This document shows, in pieces, positions 47,579-59,201 of a DNA stretch of 64,000 nt; positions within the stretch are counted from its first letter, which is position 1; every line of letters starts with the position of its first letter. The position numbers and the translations under genes were made by a program. The notes below the pieces were generated by a model. It was not told where the DNA came from. It searched no databases and was given only the letters and a program-made list of their open reading frames with translations. Origin of the DNA: Tubiluchus corallicola (lineage: Eukaryota; Priapulida; Priapulimorpha; Priapulimorphida; Tubiluchidae); contig JAQGDQ010000308.1 in assembly GCA_030141605.1 (NCBI GenBank), positions 124,001 to 188,000 on the forward strand. Reading direction: 5' to 3'.

Positions 47579-50500
47579 TTATTGAATTGCACCAGCTTCC
47601 CTAAGCATTAAAGATAACTTTCCACTGCTGTCAAGAGCGGCTGTTTCCTGGCCTCCTCCAATGCAATTTCCGTTAATAAAGACGCGAGGCACCTGAAAAA
47701 GTTTATTAGTAAATACAACAAAGCTATCAGTAGATCGCAAAACTCAAGCGAACAAACTTACAGCATGCATGTGAAATTATACTAATACTAGATACTTGCA
47801 CATGAGGCTACATATGTAATACAAAATCATGTGGCTTGTAGGAAGCACAGGATACAGGTGGGAGGTATACATGTACATTAGCTATGGACTAGTTTGATCC
47901 CGAAATCCAGATATTTGTCATGCTACCACAGGCACTAGAAAGCACTTGAAAATAAATATTTTAGGTTGTTTTGCACTGACTGATGCTCTAGTTTATCCTT
48001 TGAAGCTGTATTGTGATGCCAAAAAAAGATTACTGGCATTGCCAAAATCCATAATGGCTGTTTTGATGACTGTTTCCATGATCTGTGTAACATGAAGAGG
48101 TTTAGCTGATTGCCCTGCAATAGGGTTAAGGAAAAACCTTTCTTGCGAATAGAAACGTACACTTTTGCTACTCACGAATAAGCAGGAAGAAAAGTCTGTT
48201 GAAATGATTTAGTGAATAGCTGTGAGAGTGACTGAGCGAGAGTGAATAAAATAGTATTGCAGCTGAGCAAGTTCTACTGGGTGTGCTTGAACAGTGTTGT
48301 AGAGTTTAAAGGCTAAGCTCAACCCGTTCAACAGAAAAAAAAACAAATCTCATTCTCGAGGTAACAGGTGGCTTGAATCATGCAAAAATGAACAATACTA
48401 TGCAATATGTATGTACTAGTTGATATATAGCTCAATATATATGTGAAATAAATGAAACATTATTATATATAATTGATAATAAGCAGCCACAGATACATAA
48501 ATAAGTACACCTGAAAAAAATATGAGTTCAAATTAGGCAGGCCCGTTAGGCTGACAGAATGTAATTAACACTCTCTTTGGTCAAATCAGTAATCATTACT
48601 ACTACTCATATTCTTACATTAATTAGAAAGGACAATTTTCCACTGCCATAGTTGGGATACTAGCACATACTACATATACAAAAATTTAGCTTTGGAGTTA
48701 AATGTTGTGGGGTACTGGAAGTTTAAATATAATTATAATATAAATTAATAAATATTGGCTTGGCAATGGGCACATTCTCATTTAGTTTCATCACAATTTT
48801 ATAGGAGCACGCACCACCATGCAGCATGCTTGTGAAAAGAAAATAACAGTAAATGGAAACAGTACACACTGTGTGAAACTTGAAAAGTTTCAACCTTCAA
48901 ATGCATTTTTACATTCTTTCATTATTTTGTCTATCTGGAAATAATGTGTGACCAGTCAATTATGTCTTTCAAGATTAATGAAATTCCAAGCTCACTAAAC
49001 TGACAAAATTGTTTCACTTGGTTGCAATTGTAGCATAAAGTGTAATTTAAACCTGACTAATAATGCAAAATTATTGCCTTCCTTCCAGCTTTCCTCCTAT
49101 CCATCATCAATCCCCTTTTTTCTCTCACCCTCTCTAAAAATCCAGCCAGCTACCCTTAATTGCAAAGTTTTACTAATTCTTAGAAGCTAGGCTTACACAT
49201 GAATGTTTCCTAAAACTAACTCGAGGGTATGTATTGTACATAAAAGCAAGAATAACTAGTTTTGCAACACATCTAGCAGGTAGGCATTATGTACTGTAAT
49301 AAATAAGTAAACACCTGGCAAGTAAATGGGAAATAGGCCTTATTAAGGACTACTGCATTTAATGAGAAACTGTAAGCATACAGAATATTCACAGCTAAAT
49401 GCAGGTATAATGAGTCTATGTGACAGTTCAGTTGACATTCGGCCTAAAGCAATGGTAATTTAACCTTAGTACTGAAAGCAGGAAGTGAGAAACAGGTTTT
49501 AAAAATGGTTGAGCTGCGTAATTTGGAAAGAAGTAGACATTCATGAGTTTGAATGTAATCATCAGAAATTACTAACTAAAGTACGCATATTAACTATATA
49601 CACTATAGCTACAATAGTTAATGGATATTAAAACATGAAATGAGATTCCAGTGAAAATATACAGTAGGTAGTCATTTAATGACAGTAATGCATTCCAGCA
49701 CAAGTGGCGTATCAAGTGAAACACTGTTAAATAAATAAAGCCTTGCCTTCAACAACATAAATGGATGTGACACGTTCCAGTCAATGCTTAGGTCATATAT
49801 TTATAAAATCAAACAAGGCCGAGAAATTTTGGGAAATAGTTAAGTGAAGATTAACTATATATTTACACTATATACGTACTTTGAAAACCTTGTTATATAA
49901 AAATTAGCATAGAAGTGTTATACATTGTTGTCTGTATAGTAATGTATGTTGTACATACTGATGATGCGCCTGTCAGTTCTCTCATGTAATCTTGGATTTC
50001 ACTGGCGTCATCTCTCTCATCTATCTCAACAACTTCATAAACATCATTTCCCAAGCCAAACTGTGCTAGGACCTTCTTAGCAATTTTACAGAAGCCACAC
50101 CATGTCTTGGAGAAAACCACGACTTTCTTTTGCTGTATTTTTGCTATAGCAAATTCCCTTCCTTTCAACATTTTCTGAACTTTCTGAAAATCAGAAATTG
50201 ATACCAGACCAGTCAATTCTACAAAAAAACTATAACTTCTTATATGCTGTAGGTTTCATAAACATACTGCAAGACCCCAAAACTGATATGGCCACAGCCA
50301 CAAGTTATTGTGCAAACATAACATAGAACCTAACTTGCACTTCCAAAAGAACGTATTTAAAATTATGCATACAGTACATTTACACACTGTATATTTACAT
50401 AAACAAAATGTAATAGCAGATATTTTGAAAATTATTATGTCTGCAGGTTATGACAAAACATCAGTTGTCTTTGAACAAACACTGAAATAAGAAATAGTGT

Positions 50501-51334
50501 GATTAATATACATTGTGGAATCATTGAGTGTACGTTTAGCATTATAATTGATAGTTATAAATGACAACTGTGTTAAAATTAAAAATTTGCACAGATTTTC
50601 AATAAGTTTATTTTTCGCAGCAATTAGCACTTCATTGAGACAATGTACTACCCTGTACTATTCTGTATATTAACGCTCCTCTCAGTATATGGTTTTATAA
50701 CACCAACACTCTGCATAGTACAGTTTTACATGGATAGTAACAGTAACAAGAGGACATTACAATTGCACATATTTTGTGTATATTTCATAAAAAAGTGCTA
50801 TGTGGACTTATTTGTTTGTACGGCCATCCCTGGCCCTGCTCCCAGTTGTCAGTGTCAGTGGGCCAAAGTAACTGTAGAGTGAATTCTTCATACATTACCT
50901 TACCTTAGGTTATTTTCGCAAAATAATGTAACTTATATATATATGCAAAGTTACGTGTTAAATATCAGATCCTCAGTTGAGGCCTTGTTTTATACACCAA
51001 CTCTTTCGAAGCTCATTGCTCATCCAGTCTATTTTTAAATGTGTTTATAATAGGTACCTATAGGTACCACTTCATTTAGCTTAATTTACTCGCTATATAA
51101 CCAATGCGTCTTAGATGTCCCACGTTAAACAATTAAATTCTTAGCAACTTCTACCGTAGGATACACATTAGGACTAATAATGGTGTCATACGTTTGATGT
51201 AGGGTTTTGTAGGTTAGATCATAATTGTCTCATCCATATCAACAGTCGTCTATAAGCCAGTGCTTGTATAACAATAAATTACCTTGTTCAAGTTTAGCAA
51301 TATCAAGCTTGATTTTCGCAGTGCCGGTCGTCAT
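47579..51334 (-). CDS. Dithiol glutaredoxin with CGFC active site
   Basis: Three exons, 51334-51283, 50218-49959 and 47692-47579, join in frame to 141 residues with GT-AG borders. Residues 1-46 are a helical polar extension; the glutaredoxin fold starts at KKVVVFSKTWCGFCKIAKKVL (about 47-67, active site C57-G-F-C60). The family's cis-proline motif TVP appears as SSVPRVF (about 103-109) and the glutathione-binding GG-DD motif as IGGGQET (about 114-120). It should reduce glutathione-mixed disulfides in cytosol or nucleus; no mitochondrial presequence is evident. Class I members usually read CPYC, CPFC or CSYC. A Gly or Ser instead of Pro at the second position is known to allow Fe-S cluster binding in some members, so that role is possible here. 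Length and conserved motifs support a complete gene. Intron 2 is about 2.3 kb. Confidence 0.9.
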
Positions 51335-51837
51335 TCTCAGAGTAAACAGCAAAATCTAATAATAATGCGTGCTGGTCAGGCACCATGAAGGGTCTATTAT
51401 AGCGGGTGCCGAAATACACGCTTTCACCTCAAACAATACGGCAACAAAAAGTGACTGCTAATATTTTGTAAGGGCAGAAATTTCCGTGGGTATATGACTA
51501 TAATATGATTGTGGCAATAATGTGACTTACATGATTGTAAGTTTTCCAATAACGAGCTTTCGCAGACTTGTTCAGTTTCCCTTCTCTTGCAGAGTTATCA
51601 AACTATTTTAGCTTCTACTTTTAGTTTTATACTTTTATCAGGGCTCTGCTTTTATAGTACACCTTAACTGTCACCAAATAAACAGATAGTGCTTCATTAA
51701 CTTCAGCCCTTAATCCACGGTTACGAGTCACACATCCACTGCACTGGGACTCACGTTAAACCTTTGAACCGAAACAACTGAAGTGTACTGTAATCATGTG
51801 AGTGTACGCGTTGACCAGGAGCGGCGTGGGGACTACT
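51335..51837. other. 5' flank of the glutaredoxin gene
   Basis: This stretch should hold the glutaredoxin promoter and 5' UTR. No diagnostic promoter element or other gene is visible. Confidence 0.4.
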
Positions 51838-52186
51838 AGGGGGTCTAGTAATAAGAGTCGCAGACCCGGTATTTCAAATGGCAACGACGCAGTACGCGAA
51901 AAAATGGTTTCGCAACTCCGCATACTGCGTGGGGCATAGCAGAGAAACGCGGATCCAGCATTTTCAAGTCCGCAACTCCGCAGAAGGATGGTTCCGCGCT
52001 CCTCACACCGCGGACGTATGAAATCATCAGATCCTCACCGCTGTAGTAATAAATCATTGTCAGGTGCTAAACTTTAAATGTATGTGTCCTATCATGAAAC
52101 CAGGCCAGAGAGGCTTTAAGTAAACTAGCTGAAGTTTGGCCAGCACATTTTATAAATTTTTACTAGCACTACAAATTATTATTGGT

Positions 52187-52980
52187 GCAATGAAATTAAA
52201 AATGATAATGATAAGAAATTAAATTTCCGCAAATCCAAATTTTTCCGCAAATCTCTGTATATATTTTCTGCTGTTGTAGCTTCATTAGAAGGAAAATCAG
52301 ATATCAAGAGATGTCTAGAATACAGTGTACTATTTACTACGTAGTGCACTGTCAGTGAAGTATATAAGGGTCTGTCCACATGTCTGTTGTTACAGCTATG
52401 CCACCGTTCTGATCAATACAGGTTTTCAAAATGGAAATAAGCTTAGTTTTGCTCACTTTTGCAAATTCTGCAAGATCTTTTGTGATGGTGCTCCTAGCTG
52501 GCAATGCATCACTGTTTAAAAATGAATCATGTTTTGCTCCTTGGTCGATGCAAGTCTGCAGGAGCTCTCTCATGCCACTACCATTAAAAATACTTAATGG
52601 ACGCAAGTCCTTGGTTACTACTGACACACAAGACTCTCGAAGTTTTTTGAGCATTGGTTAAGTAACTTGAAGGACTGTGGTTTGAAGAATTTTGTTATGA
52701 TATTTTGCGATGCTACATTCAAGTTCTTGTCGCAGTACCGGAGGTGTTTTCATGGATGGCTTGTACCACTCTCATGAAGGTCATGATACAACATGTGACC
52801 ATTATTTTTGCAAGAAACAAAATTTACGTATGCGCCTGCATCATATACACTTTGGTAGTGTGCCCACACATCACTCTTACTTTTTGGATTTTCTTTAAGG
52901 GTCAGTTTCCCACTTTCAAGGCCTAGTTTTATATCTTTTTCGCTTAAATTTGCGATGTCTTCTACCTTCCGTTTGGCCAT
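52187..52980 (-). pseudogene. hAT transposase remnant with BED zinc finger
   Basis: From 52980 the frame encodes MAKRKVEDIANLSEKD, then a BED-finger pattern (DVWAHYQSVYDAG, FVSCKNNGH, GTSHP); an in-frame TGA follows at once, after which KHLRYCDKN continues the finger. The frame must then shift to give VTKDLRPLSIFNGSGMRELL and PARSTITKDL, then GGIAVTTDMWTDPY with the Asp of the hAT catalytic core, and shift again to give YTSLTVHYV, LYSRHLLISDF and TAENIYRDL. This order is that of ZBED/hAT transposases. The stop, two frame changes and missing C-terminal dimerisation part make it a dead copy. Confidence 0.8.
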
Positions 52981-53540
52981 GGCAATAACTAACTGCTGAA
53001 CTACTCAGAACCAGGCTGTCTACTCTACTGTACACCTATTAAAATGTGACAAAAGATTACATTACTACAAGCTAGGCAATTCAATAAGTTGATTGCACAC
53101 TAACTAAAAGTAAATAAAGTTGTAGATATGTGTTATTATGAAAGTACGGCAATTGACTAAGCACTGTAAATGCGATATCTAGATCAATGATACAGCATAA
53201 AATCTACTCTACATTGCAAATGTAATAATTACGAAGTCGTGAATACAACTTTTTTAATCCATGGCTTGTGTTTGTTTAACTTAAAAATGTCACATAACAT
53301 CTGCATACTACATTATTTAAGCCTACAATAAAGTGGTGTGTTGCGTTTGCAAACGTTTGCAAAAATAACTCTGCACGTTTATTTTTTTCAAGTGTATTTA
53401 GCCTTACTTACTAAAAAGTGTTAGATGGGTACACACACACAGTATAAACAGTATAAAGTCTCACAGTATAAAATAATTCCTTTATCAAATTTTAGTTATA
53501 TCAAGACATTCCAATCAGCCGATTAATGTACGGTAATACT

Positions 53541-53984
53541 GATCATCATCATCATCCAATGAATCACACGTCCAATGCCATGATTCTGCTCACCTCCCTA
53601 TGGCAGGACTCCCTGCTCGCCGCAATGCCCCAAGTAGATTTATTTCTAAGGATCAATGCTGAAGTGTTTAAATCTTTCTGTGCAAAATCTAAATATGTTA
53701 ACATTTGTCCTCCTGCAGGTTTTTAGCTGGTTCTATGGCTTGTTGAAGAGCTATCTTCTCTGGAATATCATCAGGTAGTCTAAGCATATGCCCAATCCAT
53801 CTCAAACGGCATCTTTTTATTTTTCTTGTCCAAGGTTCTTCTTTTATTTTTTCACATAGATCTTTCTATATCTATTCTATTTTTCTATTTTTGTTTGAAA
53901 TTTCCTTTGGCCACCTAATACCCAAAATGTTTCTGTAATTTCGCCTCTGAAACTCATCAATTTCAGCTTTATGATTTGTAATAC
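53541..53984 (-). mobile_element. 3' end of a non-LTR retrotransposon (RT C-terminus), broken
   Basis: On minus, frames give IDEFQRRNYRNILGI, then KEEPWTRKIKRCRLRWIGHM, LRLPDDIPEKIALQQ and, after a shift, a GG-rich stretch and LDFAQKDLNT. This is the well-known C-terminal region after the reverse transcriptase of CR1/RTE/Jockey-type elements (…RLRWIGHVLRMP…). It ends in a (GAT)n tail at 53557-53541, a usual 3' end for such elements. Frameshifts and stops show it is inactive, and the 5' part is missing. Confidence 0.8.
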
Positions 53985-54081
53985 TCATCATCATATGCCT
54001 GTCACGTCTATTGTAGACATTGGGCAGGCAGTCATCATCATCATACGCCCATCATGTCTATTGTAGACATTGGGCAGGCAG
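53985..54081 (-). repeat. 50-bp tandem duplication with GAT-type tail
   Basis: The unit CTGCCTGCCCAATGTCTACA… on minus, ending in a short (ATG)n run, occurs twice with a 50-bp period (54081-54032 and 54031-53985). It looks like the 3' end of a non-LTR element repeated head to tail. Confidence 0.7.
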
Positions 54082-54714
54082 AATTCTAAAATAAAAGAAA
54101 TCTGCCTTCAGACAGGTAAACGCAGCAGTAATCCAGCAAACAAATTTTCAAGTCTTTACCCAAATTCAGTTCGTTAAGCATTCCATTGCGCACTAAGTGG
54201 TTTGTAGCCACATTAAACGTCGTTTTCATCACTACTTTAATTTAAGATGTTCTCATCACCTTTTGCTTTTTGCTGCCTCCCGATATATATTTAACCTGGA
54301 AATTCCTAGATGTAAAACATCGCTTATAATTACAAATGCATAATTATTATAATTTTTTACTCGAGCCTATTATGGTTTATGGTGCGGTGTAATTAGTAAT
54401 TTATTATTGATTCGTGATTATAACTTCTAGCCTCATCCAAAAAACGGTTATTGGCACACATAGAAAGCCTACAATTTTGCGGACGCCGATATTCAATTTT
54501 TACTCAGTCCTCGGTTTTAAGGATGCGGATATGTACTGTTGCGGATTTTGTGCTTGCGGATTAATGAGAAAGTGATAACCAACCGGATTTTTCAAGAAGA
54601 CCCCGCTGAACAGTACCAAAAATTAAAAAAATTTAATTATAATAAAGCCTAGTGAAATTATAGTCTTTCTATGTATTTGAAATCATTGATAGATAGCCAG
54701 GTTTAAATGTCTTT

Positions 54715-54716
<2 letters not shown>

Positions 54717-54763
<47 letters not shown>
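54717..54763. repeat. (AAT)n microsatellite
   Basis: About fifteen uninterrupted AAT/ATA units. Confidence 0.95.
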
Positions 54764-54764
<1 letters not shown>

Positions 54765-54819
54765 GACAATGATAATGGTAATAGTAATAACAACAACAAG
54801 ATTGAATTCAGTTCAATTT

Positions 54820-54965
54820 ATTTATTAACTCCGCAAGAATTATCGAAATACAGTATCAGGAATACATGCAATATGTATGAAGTAAAGGAGAAGGGCAGCA
54901 AAGAACCCGTAGGTTATCTAGTCAGCTACCCTTAAACAGCTAGGAAAATAAAATTAATTTTGGCA
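54820..54965. repeat. Dispersed repeat family C, copy 1
   Basis: 'ttatttattaactcc', then 'aggagaagggcagcaaagaa' and 'ctagtcagctaccctta' match 56735-56900 in the same order. The two copies are diverged and of different internal length. A short relative of the 'cagctaccctta' word occurs at about 49145. Confidence 0.55.
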
Positions 54966-55397
54966 CTGTTCTCAATTTAAATTTATATTCGTTGATGTGG
55001 TTGATGTGTGTAATTGGAAATGATGAGAAACGCAATGCTGTAGAACTTAATAAAAATAATTTAAATAACCAAGAATTTACAATTCTAAACTACTATGAAT
55101 CATGCGAAGTAAGCAAATATAGAAATAAAATAAAAAAAATAAAAAAAACAATAATAATAATGCTTACTAGTAGCACTGTGCTCATAATTACATTATGTTC
55201 ATCAGTGTAGGCTCCATTGCAATTTTTGTGTTCTTCTATCACGTCTTTTACTGTCATAATTATTTTTGCATTTCACTCTGTCTGTTCTCTTTTTGAGCTG
55301 GTTCGATCGAATGTACGAGCTCTTCGATTCGAATGAGTTAGTTTGAACTACAGATTGAAAATTACCACACTGATGTTACAGACGTTTGTAAACATAC

Positions 55398-55398
<1 letters not shown>

Positions 55399-55466
<68 letters not shown>

Positions 55467-55510
55467 CGTGCGCGTGTGCGTGTGTGTGTGAACGTGTGTG
55501 TGTGTGTGTG
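55399..55510 (+). repeat. (TG)n microsatellite, interrupted
   Basis: About 110 bases of TG repeats with a few C interruptions near 55463-55495. The open frame through it is a spurious Cys-Val repeat. Confidence 0.95.
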
Positions 55511-55705
55511 AACACTAAAAAATTGAGATCATTTCCTTAAATTAATCCAATGATGTATCTTTTAAATCAATGAATTTGGGAAAAAGTTTGTCACTGTCAA
55601 AATTTACAATACGTGTTCTATGTGTCTGCCATTTTCACTGCAAACTTGACAAAGGCATTTTTCCAACAGCTCATACAGTTTCTCACTTCCTTAATGGGAA
55701 TTTGG

Positions 55706-56094
55706 TAGGGGTGAGCATTCTCTACCAGAAAGTGAATTCGAATCGAACCGAACTTCGGTGTTTCGAACTCGAACTGAATACGAATTGAGATCGAAATATT
55801 TTCGAACAAGTTTTCGAACCACCAGCAAAAATTAGTCTTGCAAAGATCGTGCATATCACTAGATTTTGTTCTGCAATAAAACGATTAGTAATTTGTTTAA
55901 AATTGTGTGCAGAAATCACAGCTAAATTATGCTAATTGCATGATGTTTCAGTCGTTTTAGTGATAAAGAACATGTGTGATTGAAGTGCTAAGTTATTCGA
56001 ATCTATAGTTTGGATTCGAATCGAGTTCGAGCTAAAAAAATTCGTTCGAATCGAATTCGAGCATTTGAACTCGAATGTTCGATGCTCACCCCTA
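55706..56094. mobile_element. TTCGAA-rich MITE, copy 3 (best preserved)
   Basis: Ends are TAGGGGTGAGCAT and the inverted ATGCTCACCCCTA, a 13-bp perfect terminal repeat. Flanking octamers gaatttgg and gtatatgg agree at six of eight positions. The interior is dense in TTCGAA words and shares 'caaagatcgtgcat' and 'taatttgttta' blocks with copies 1 and 2. It fits a hAT-type MITE of about 390 bp. Confidence 0.8.
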
Positions 56095-56734
56095 GTATAT
56101 GGACCCAGCATTCAACAATTTTTGCCTTTAGTTCATTTTCATAAAGCGGCCTTGTGTGGCCATTGTTCTCTTTCTCTTTAGGGGAAAATGCTGCAATCCA
56201 GAGAATTAATTACCATTTTTTGCAACAAATTTTTGTCAGTGCTTTATTTTACGTGGTAAATACGTCTTCAGTGTTTTTCTGCTATGTGTTGAATGCTTTA
56301 TATATCAATGCACGGTTTTTCAGTTGGTTATTAAAGCTGATATTGTTCCTACATTTGACTTCTTAACATGCAAAAGTCTTCTTAGCTAGAACTTAAAAAA
56401 CCACTAAAACTATAAACTTGTAACTTTCCAGCCAAAAGCTAATACAATCATTGCTTCTAATATTGCTCTAGTCTAAATTACTTCAGTAAATTTTTCTGTA
56501 CCACCTAATACATAATTATCAGTTTTGATGTGTTTGAAACTAACAATCAATATTTTCATGATTTGCAGTTGGCTTGAGATAATTGCGAAAAATTTGCTGA
56601 AATGTCAGTATTTGATAATAAAAAATGTCACTAATTTGGATGCTGGTTGATGGGTTTTTATTGAACAGTCAATTTTTGTTTGGGCCAATGTATAAAATAA
56701 TGACATAGACATAGGCATTTAGACATAGACATTT

Positions 56735-56905
56735 TTATTTAACTCCTCATTTACACCTGTATACAAATTGACTATTATTTTTTTAGTTATTGATTAAAAA
56801 GGATAAATTAAGCATAACGGAAAGAGTTAAGGGGGTGCAGGAGAAAGGGTAGCGAAAGACCAATTAGTCATCGAGTCAGCTACCCTAGAATGACTCTAGA
56901 AGCAA
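56735..56905. repeat. Dispersed repeat family C, copy 2
   Basis: 'tttatttaactcctcatttaca', 'caggagaaagggtagcgaaaga' and 'cgagtcagctaccct' parallel the copy at 54820-54965. It is preceded by a short 'gacataggcatttagacatagaca' duplication at 56703-56730. Confidence 0.55.
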
Positions 56906-58004
56906 ATGATAAGAGTAATTTAAACTGCTAATTAAGTGACTTATCATTCTCTTTAACAGGCGTTATTAATTTTTGTTTTTAGCCTTTATATCTTAGTCTT
57001 TAATGGTCTGGTCTGTTTGTGTACCGTAAATGCGTTTTTGCCATTGGCAATTGTCATTTTGTCATGGTACCGTAACCGTAATGCAGGATGGTGGAAAGAA
57101 ATTTCTATTGAATCACATCGCAAATGCGTGCTGTCACCTTTTTGCAAAATGTACAGTCTTGTTTTCGTTAGTTGGTCGTTTTGATAATAATTATGTATTA
57201 AAATAAGAGTATTTTCTGATCTTTAAAGTCTAAATTCGTCGGATTCGTTGATTAGACCGTTGATTGTCCGTAAGTGTTGTGTTGCTTTAAGGCATATTAT
57301 TGAGAAAAATTATTTAGTAACTCACTGGAATTGATGAAGCCACGGACACAGTAACTAACACTGTAACACTGAGAGTTCCGTCCAACTTAAATAGATAATG
57401 CATACTTTTTAATATGCTTAATCATAGTTGTCAAGTTACAGAAATATCATACGAACCACTTCCTAGGTGAACTATGTTCACACTTCACAGTGGTCATTTA
57501 GTCGTGGATGTAATAACTAATATAATAATTAATAATACTAGTAATCAACTAGTTAAGTAGTAATTTATTGCTTGCCTGCAAGCTTTTGTATAAATAATCA
57601 AATACTAAATGATTAGTTTGTATTAATGAATTTATAATAATGTGAACATTGAAAATGTGAAATAATTTTCAACACAAGCAAATCGCAAATGTTAAACACA
57701 CTTTACCACAACACTGGTGTACCTGGTAGCTCCACTTCCAGTGGGTTTTTGCATGCAGTGGGAGCACATATTTGTGTAAGCAGTAATGGAGCGACCCTCG
57801 CTGGCAATCAATCTCCAGTCGGTTGCCAATGGGCAGCTGTGATCGATTATTGACAAAAAAAGTTGGTATTGGTAATTACGATTACTGGGAACAGCGGTAT
57901 CACCTACGTTAACTATGTTCGTAATGATTGCAGGTTTTGTTTGGCAAATTAAGAAACATTCGAATCAAATTTTCACTATTTGAAATGTATTGAGTAGTTT
58001 GGTT
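56906..58004. other. Intergenic stretch without recognised gene
   Basis: No coding exon, RNA gene or element boundary is visible. AT-rich with only short frames. Confidence 0.4.
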
Positions 58005-58510
58005 TTATGATCGAATGGAATGACAGAGGCGATCAGAAGGCAAATGAGTTAGACTTGGTATTTAGCAAAGAGGAAAATTATGTACAAAATACGACACATC
58101 TAGCTCCAATTGGCAAGAGTCATCACAGTGGTTTAAAGTTTCAAGTTAAACTATGTAAGGAAAATATGTTCTATTTACTCAACTAAGCACTTGTTTTACC
58201 GAGCAGGCTTCGTGCAGTTTCGTGCAGAACTGGAAGGAATAAACTGGGAAAATCTTTTTGCCAATTATCAAGTAGAAGAAGCATATAACATGTATATTAA
58301 AATCCAAGGTACTTGAAATAACAGACACATATATACCCTCTGCCAAATCTTGTAACAATTGGAAAATGAGAACAAAGGAATGGATAAATGGTAACAAAAG
58401 GATGATAAAGAAGAAAAAACTAGCTTATAATACATTTCTTCATTCATTTGAGACAAATTCAAGGGAAAGAATAAACAGGTCAGATTTGAACAATAAAATT
58501 TCACAATAAT
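58005..58510 (+). mobile_element. Non-LTR retrotransposon remnant (endonuclease end to pre-RT linker)
   Basis: In the plus frame from about 58011: IEWNDRGDQKANELDLVFSK, then THLAPIGKSHHSGLKF, the end of an AP-type endonuclease (usual text 'LDLV…PLG-SDH--I-F'; here SHH). After a stop and shift, FVQFRAELEGINWENLF and VEEAYNMYIKI follow, then YIPSAKSCNNWKMRTKEWIN and KKKKLAYNTF. This is the linker between endonuclease and reverse transcriptase in CR1/Jockey-type ORF2. Several stops show decay; the RT itself is absent here. Confidence 0.75.
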
Positions 58511-58699
58511 TAGAAACCAATGCAGTATGGAAAGTGAAACAACAGTACAAGCATTCCATTTTCCAAAATGTAAAAGTAAATTACTTGCCCCACTCTCCCA
58601 TAAATATTCTTGACTCTGACCAATGAGAATGAGCATCACCTGCAATATGTCCTCACAGTTGAACTTGGCACCCTTGCAAAGTGACATCTAGATGCAAAG

Positions 58700-59201
58700 A
58701 TCAAAACATTTTGTTCTCAAGTCGTGAACTTAAGGTCTTGGGCCTATATAGTGCCGGCCATTTTGAAAATTGCCAGGAAAAGTGGTGTCTGAAGAAATTT
58801 GTGCATTTTTTATTATAATGGTTCAAAATGATACCAAGACTGCCAGATATTCATTTGTAGTAGTAAAATCCCAGGTTGTAGTTTTTAATGTACAATGTCA
58901 TACTGCACTAAACTGCATTATGTCTGACCAATTCTAAATTTAATAATTACCATTAATAATTACTGTGCACTTTACTATTTGCTCATTTTTTGTTACCAGT
59001 TTTCCTGAAACCAGCAAATTTTGCTATGTGTAATCTTATGCAATTGTGACAAAATACACAGTAATAGACAGGCATTGCAAGTGATAAATCCTATTGCAAA
59101 AACTTATACAGGGACAAATAGAAATTTTGTTCAAGCAAAATTGATTGCCTATTTTGAATCTCATTGGTTTTACTGAACATGTATGTAAGTTTACAACTGA
59201 A
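58700..59201. other. AT-rich stretch with one GGCCATTTTGAAA word
   Basis: Nothing coding is seen. A GGCCATTTTGAAA word at about 58748 matches the array at 9.6-11.2 kb. Confidence 0.4.

Larger units (their letters stand above)
51838..54606 (-). mobile_element. Possible full extent of a decayed hAT transposon
   Basis: The transposase remnant at 52980-52187 is flanked by sequence with repeated GCGGAT/ATCCGC-like words: 'cgcaactccgca' at 51911 and 51971 and 'cgcggat' near 51948 on one side, 'tgcggat' words at 54528-54562 on the other. A GGGGTCT word occurs at 51839 and inverted near 54600, with a CGG-T-TTTC word inside each. These could be subterminal repeats and ends. No target duplication was found, and a non-LTR fragment sits inside, so the boundaries are tentative. 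Confidence 0.3.

Noticed and set aside
55343-55540. 65-codon frame rich in Cys-Val
   Set aside because: It is translation of the (TG)n microsatellite.
58268-58687. 139-codon minus-strand frame
   Set aside because: It is antisense to the non-LTR remnant, whose plus-strand residues match ORF2.
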